Assembly (NCBI GenBank): GCA_018524725.1
Contig: JAEUWP010000207.1
Span: 124,001 to 188,000 of the forward strand
Source: Podaxis mareebaensis
Lineage: Eukaryota > Basidiomycota > Agaricomycetes > Agaricales > Agaricaceae
Direction of reading: 5' to 3'
Length of the DNA stretch: 64,000 nucleotides
Part shown: in pieces, positions 61,480 through 64,000 of the stretch
Layout: every line of letters starts with the position of its first letter
Position numbering within the stretch: the stretch's first letter is position 1
Position numbers and translations under genes: made by a program
Notes under the pieces: generated by a model
What the model was told of the DNA's origin: nothing
Database searches by the model: none
What the model saw: only the letters and a program-made list of their open reading frames with translations

Positions 61480-62658
61480 TCATTTCGATCCATATACTTT
61501 TTGAGCGTTGAGTGAGAAAACACTATCAATGAATTCCTGCTCTACTCCGAGTTCGGCAAGCGACTCCCGGGCTACATTATACCAATCACTGGGGTTAGAC
61601 GGCGCCTGCGAGGCAACCGGAGACGAAGATCCAAAGATTATTCGCTGGAAACCGAATGCCTCCACAACAGGTCCAACTACACAGAATGTATCAGAATTAG
61701 CACCATCAGGATTTTACGCAATCGGAAAACCACGCACGGTACATCCTAATCCTGCGCTTCCATTCCCGTTGTTCCTTGGCACCTGAGTTTTCTGTTGTTG
61801 CGCCAGGCTGGGGGGTTGATGGTATGGCGACACCCCATGCGGGAGGTAGATACTTAACATATGCGGATGGGAAAAGGGAGAGTGCGGCTGTCCGGGCCTG
61901 GAATGTATGATAAGTTGGATGGTTCATCAATTTCACAATTGGCATGTTGAAATCATGAGGAGGCGGAAGGAGATTGGCTGGAACCTCTCATGAGTTCTTG
62001 AACTATAACATCGGAAGCCTCTACTCACATAAAATGATCGGAGGTACGGCTTCCAACTCTACTGTAGCTTTCGTTAGAAATTCCTCAAACCCCTCCAACG
62101 AGTTGTCCGTCATGTTTGTCTGAACCTCGATGTCCACAGGACGGCCTCTTTGAAGTATGTTCCGCAGAGCTGCAATGGTTTCCGGTGTTGTTTTGGAAAA
62201 CACGGTAGAAAAAGATACTGGGACGTTGAGTTTGTCGGCGGCCTGTATCGCTGCAGATATGGACGTGGGATCTTCAAGACTGAAAGGAACCATGACGGAG
62301 AGGACCTTGATTCCCCCTACCCTGACTTTGGGCATCAGGCATCCTATAGAAACCACACGGAAGTAATTACTCACTCCTGGAGTGCCTCGCTCGCCCTGTC
62401 AGCGGGTACAGATAACACCACGCCATGAAGCCTATTGCCAAGCGTATCGCCGGCTTCTTTCTGCAACTTCTCCAACTTAGGGTCTCCGAGAACGTGTGCA
62501 TCCACCACATTCTCGGGATGAACTGTGCTGGGGCTGGGTGGCAAAGGGAACTTGTCCGAGGTCCCAGAATTTGGCGGTGTGAATGCCGATAGCGGGAGGC
62601 GCGGGAGTTCCTTTGGACCTTTACGGCGTCCTTGCAGTGAGACAGGTTTTGTGCTCAT
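61480..62658 (-). CDS. Amidohydrolase-like TIM-barrel protein
   Basis: Minus-strand exons 62375-62658, 62029-62321, 61738-61977 and 61480-61676 give 337 residues. The C-terminal signature RIIFGSSSPVASQAP, then SDWYNVARESLAELGVEQEF and VFSLNAQKVYG resembles the end of amidohydrolase-2 family barrels, where a metal-site Asp/Ser follows the RIIFGSD-type strand. Here the Asp is replaced by Ser-Ser, and I see no clear N-terminal HxH metal motif. The protein may therefore be a non-catalytic or divergent member. The N-terminal 95 residues are Pro-rich. Substrate unknown. The second exon uses the acceptor at 62322-62323, the only choice in frame with VGGIKVLSVMVPF. Confidence 0.68.
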
Positions 62659-64000
62659 AGTAAGTGTGTACTAGAAATCACTGGAAGCAAGAAGAGGGAT
62701 GGTATATGAGGGGCAAAATCAAACTATACAACTTGGGGAAATGAGGGGCTGGGAGTGTCTTAATCTTATTGTTCAGAGTGATAGTGAAGGCTGAATATAG
62801 GAATCAAAATCAAGATAACGTCACGAACCTGATTGACACCAACTCAATGATTATCATCAAACACGTTTGGATCATTATAACAAATTTCTGAAGAGAAAAG
62901 GTACATATTCAGCTTCATTGACGTATCTGAGGCATACTAGATTCGTCTCCGTCTTCTTCCATTATATACATAAATTGTACACACGATCGGCACAAATGAG
63001 AGGTATGTCCGAGCTTTTGATTGGTCGCTTTCCCCATGAGGCAGTGGCAGTGGCGGTCGTCGTGGTGTTTGACAGCATGGGTTTAGGCGGCGTGACCTAT
63101 ATCATACACAAAAGCCTCTAAATTTGTTGGGCGCAACTGCAGTGTACCGCCATTCCTTGACGCAGGCCCGTTGTATCAAACATATCTCCTTTGCAAATAT
63201 ACCATGTCCACTGACACCAGATAATCCACACTCCAGAATGACCTCTGGGTCTCGAAGACTACATATTGTCACCCATAGAGGAATCACGGAGAGAACGGGC
63301 TGTGGCTCTCAGGCTTGCGCTGTAGCTAAATACCTGCAAGTTCCCGCTCCGGCAAAGCTAACTTCATGGATGACAGCGTCATGGGCACGCGGGACAGCGC
63401 CTCGCGGCCCAGCAACAAGAAGGAACTGCAGGATCACGCTGTAGCAGGGGGTATATCCTACTCGTTTCCCGGTTTTTATTTTGGCCCTGAGCTTTCCGGA
63501 TACACAGCTCTACATGTGCACCTTCCACAACCCTTCAGATAAAAATTCATCACCACCGGCACCTGTCGTACACGGGCAGTGTCCTTCGTCGTTATTACTA
63601 ACAACTCACTATGCGTACAGGGTGCTTAGGTTTTGGAAGTCACCAGCGACTCGGGTTCTTGTCGCCTTTGAACAAGACATTTCGAGGGACTTGTTCCTAG
63701 ACTCCGGCATTCCTGTCCACACCATCGACGGTCTCTTTCTCCTTGACTCTTCCGGGTTCCTATGCGCCTCGTCACGCGAGCTTCCTGACGGCTGAGATGA
63801 ATGAGAAGAGGAGGATCCGCCGTTCCACTGGTTTGGTTCGCCGGGTCGTAGTGGCCCTGGCTCTTAGAAGAGTTCTGACTTGCCGTCCCATGCTCGGTTG
63901 GAGACCGTGGCTTTGGCTGGATGACCAGTGCTCTACACGCGTATCTCAATTACCTGTCCCAGGCGAATGGCCTTTCCACTTCGGTCTGGTTTACAGTCTT
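62659..64000. other. Right-edge region without a supported gene
   Basis: The first 200 bases should include the amidohydrolase promoter. Frames at 63481-63795 (plus) and 63626-63949 (minus) overlap in antisense, and neither has a recognised domain. One could be an exon of a gene continuing beyond the window. Confidence 0.4.

Noticed and set aside
63626..63949. Minus-strand frame rich in Ser/Pro near the right edge
   Set aside because: Could be an exon of a gene beyond the window, but there is no domain or clear splice chain inside the window.
1..64000. Bacterial-type systems: CRISPR arrays, operons, insertion sequences, phage genes
   Set aside because: Gene structure is clearly eukaryotic with spliceosomal introns. 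No regularly spaced repeats or transposase motifs were seen.

Overview
The window reads as nuclear DNA of a filamentous basidiomycete, most likely a mushroom-forming Agaricomycete. Evidence seen directly: protein-coding genes on both strands are cut by many short GT-AG introns (about 42-110 nt), exons are often tiny, there are no operons or Shine-Dalgarno sites, and the gene set is eukaryotic (Wee1 kinase, Arp2/3 subunit, CCT chaperonin, SNARE, SMC5/6 subunit, P5B ATPase, H4K20 methyltransferase). Species cannot be named from the sequence. I spliced each gene by hand, and reading frame is maintained across every junction I list. No CRISPR array, insertion sequence, rRNA or tRNA gene was recognised.

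Layout. 1.5-8.6 kb: a Wee1/Swe1 mitotic-entry kinase and a homeodomain transcription factor. 8.6-11.5 kb: gene-free. 11.5-18 kb: a divergent DNA-repair pair, Nse4 (SMC5/6 complex) and a 28-exon HIRAN-SNF2-RING helicase of the Rad5/HLTF type. 18.1-21.4 kb: a GNAT acetyltransferase, ARPC4 (Arp2/3 complex) and a nucleolar FKBP prolyl isomerase. 22.7-28.0 kb: an accessory metabolic patch with an intact cytochrome P450, a decayed second P450 copy and a short-chain dehydrogenase. 28.5-33.8 kb: a P5B (Ypk9/ATP13A-type) ATPase. 34.3-37.4 kb: a Ser/Thr-rich single-pass surface protein and a metallo-beta-lactamase-fold hydrolase. 37.4-41 kb: gene-poor. 41-43.7 kb: a tandem pair of proteins with an IFI6/IFI27 (ISG12)-like hydrophobic module, the first intact with a signal peptide, the second broken. 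43.9-48.7 kb: Bos1/membrin SNARE, Rrp17/Nol12 ribosome-biogenesis factor and a FAM72-family protein. 48.7-51.6 kb: gene-free. 51.6-62.7 kb: Set9 H4K20 methyltransferase, CCT6 chaperonin subunit, an unrecognised 846-residue proline-rich protein and an amidohydrolase-like protein. The last 1.3 kb has no gene I can support.

Functional links are modest. Most genes are housekeeping and independent. The clearest pairing is Nse4 with the Rad5/HLTF-like helicase, which start head to head and both belong to replication-fork repair; Wee1 and Set9 belong to the wider checkpoint/damage theme. P450 plus dehydrogenase may be a small oxidative module.

The most unusual content is (1) the secreted helical/ISG12-like tandem pair, with a pseudogenised copy and a 59-bp internal duplication that changed the C-terminus of the intact copy; (2) catalytic motifs encoded by or split around microexons (6-19 nt) in the helicase, the homeodomain gene and the dehydrogenase; and (3) stop-free introns of length 3n, one inside the zinc-binding region of Set9, which could give two protein forms.
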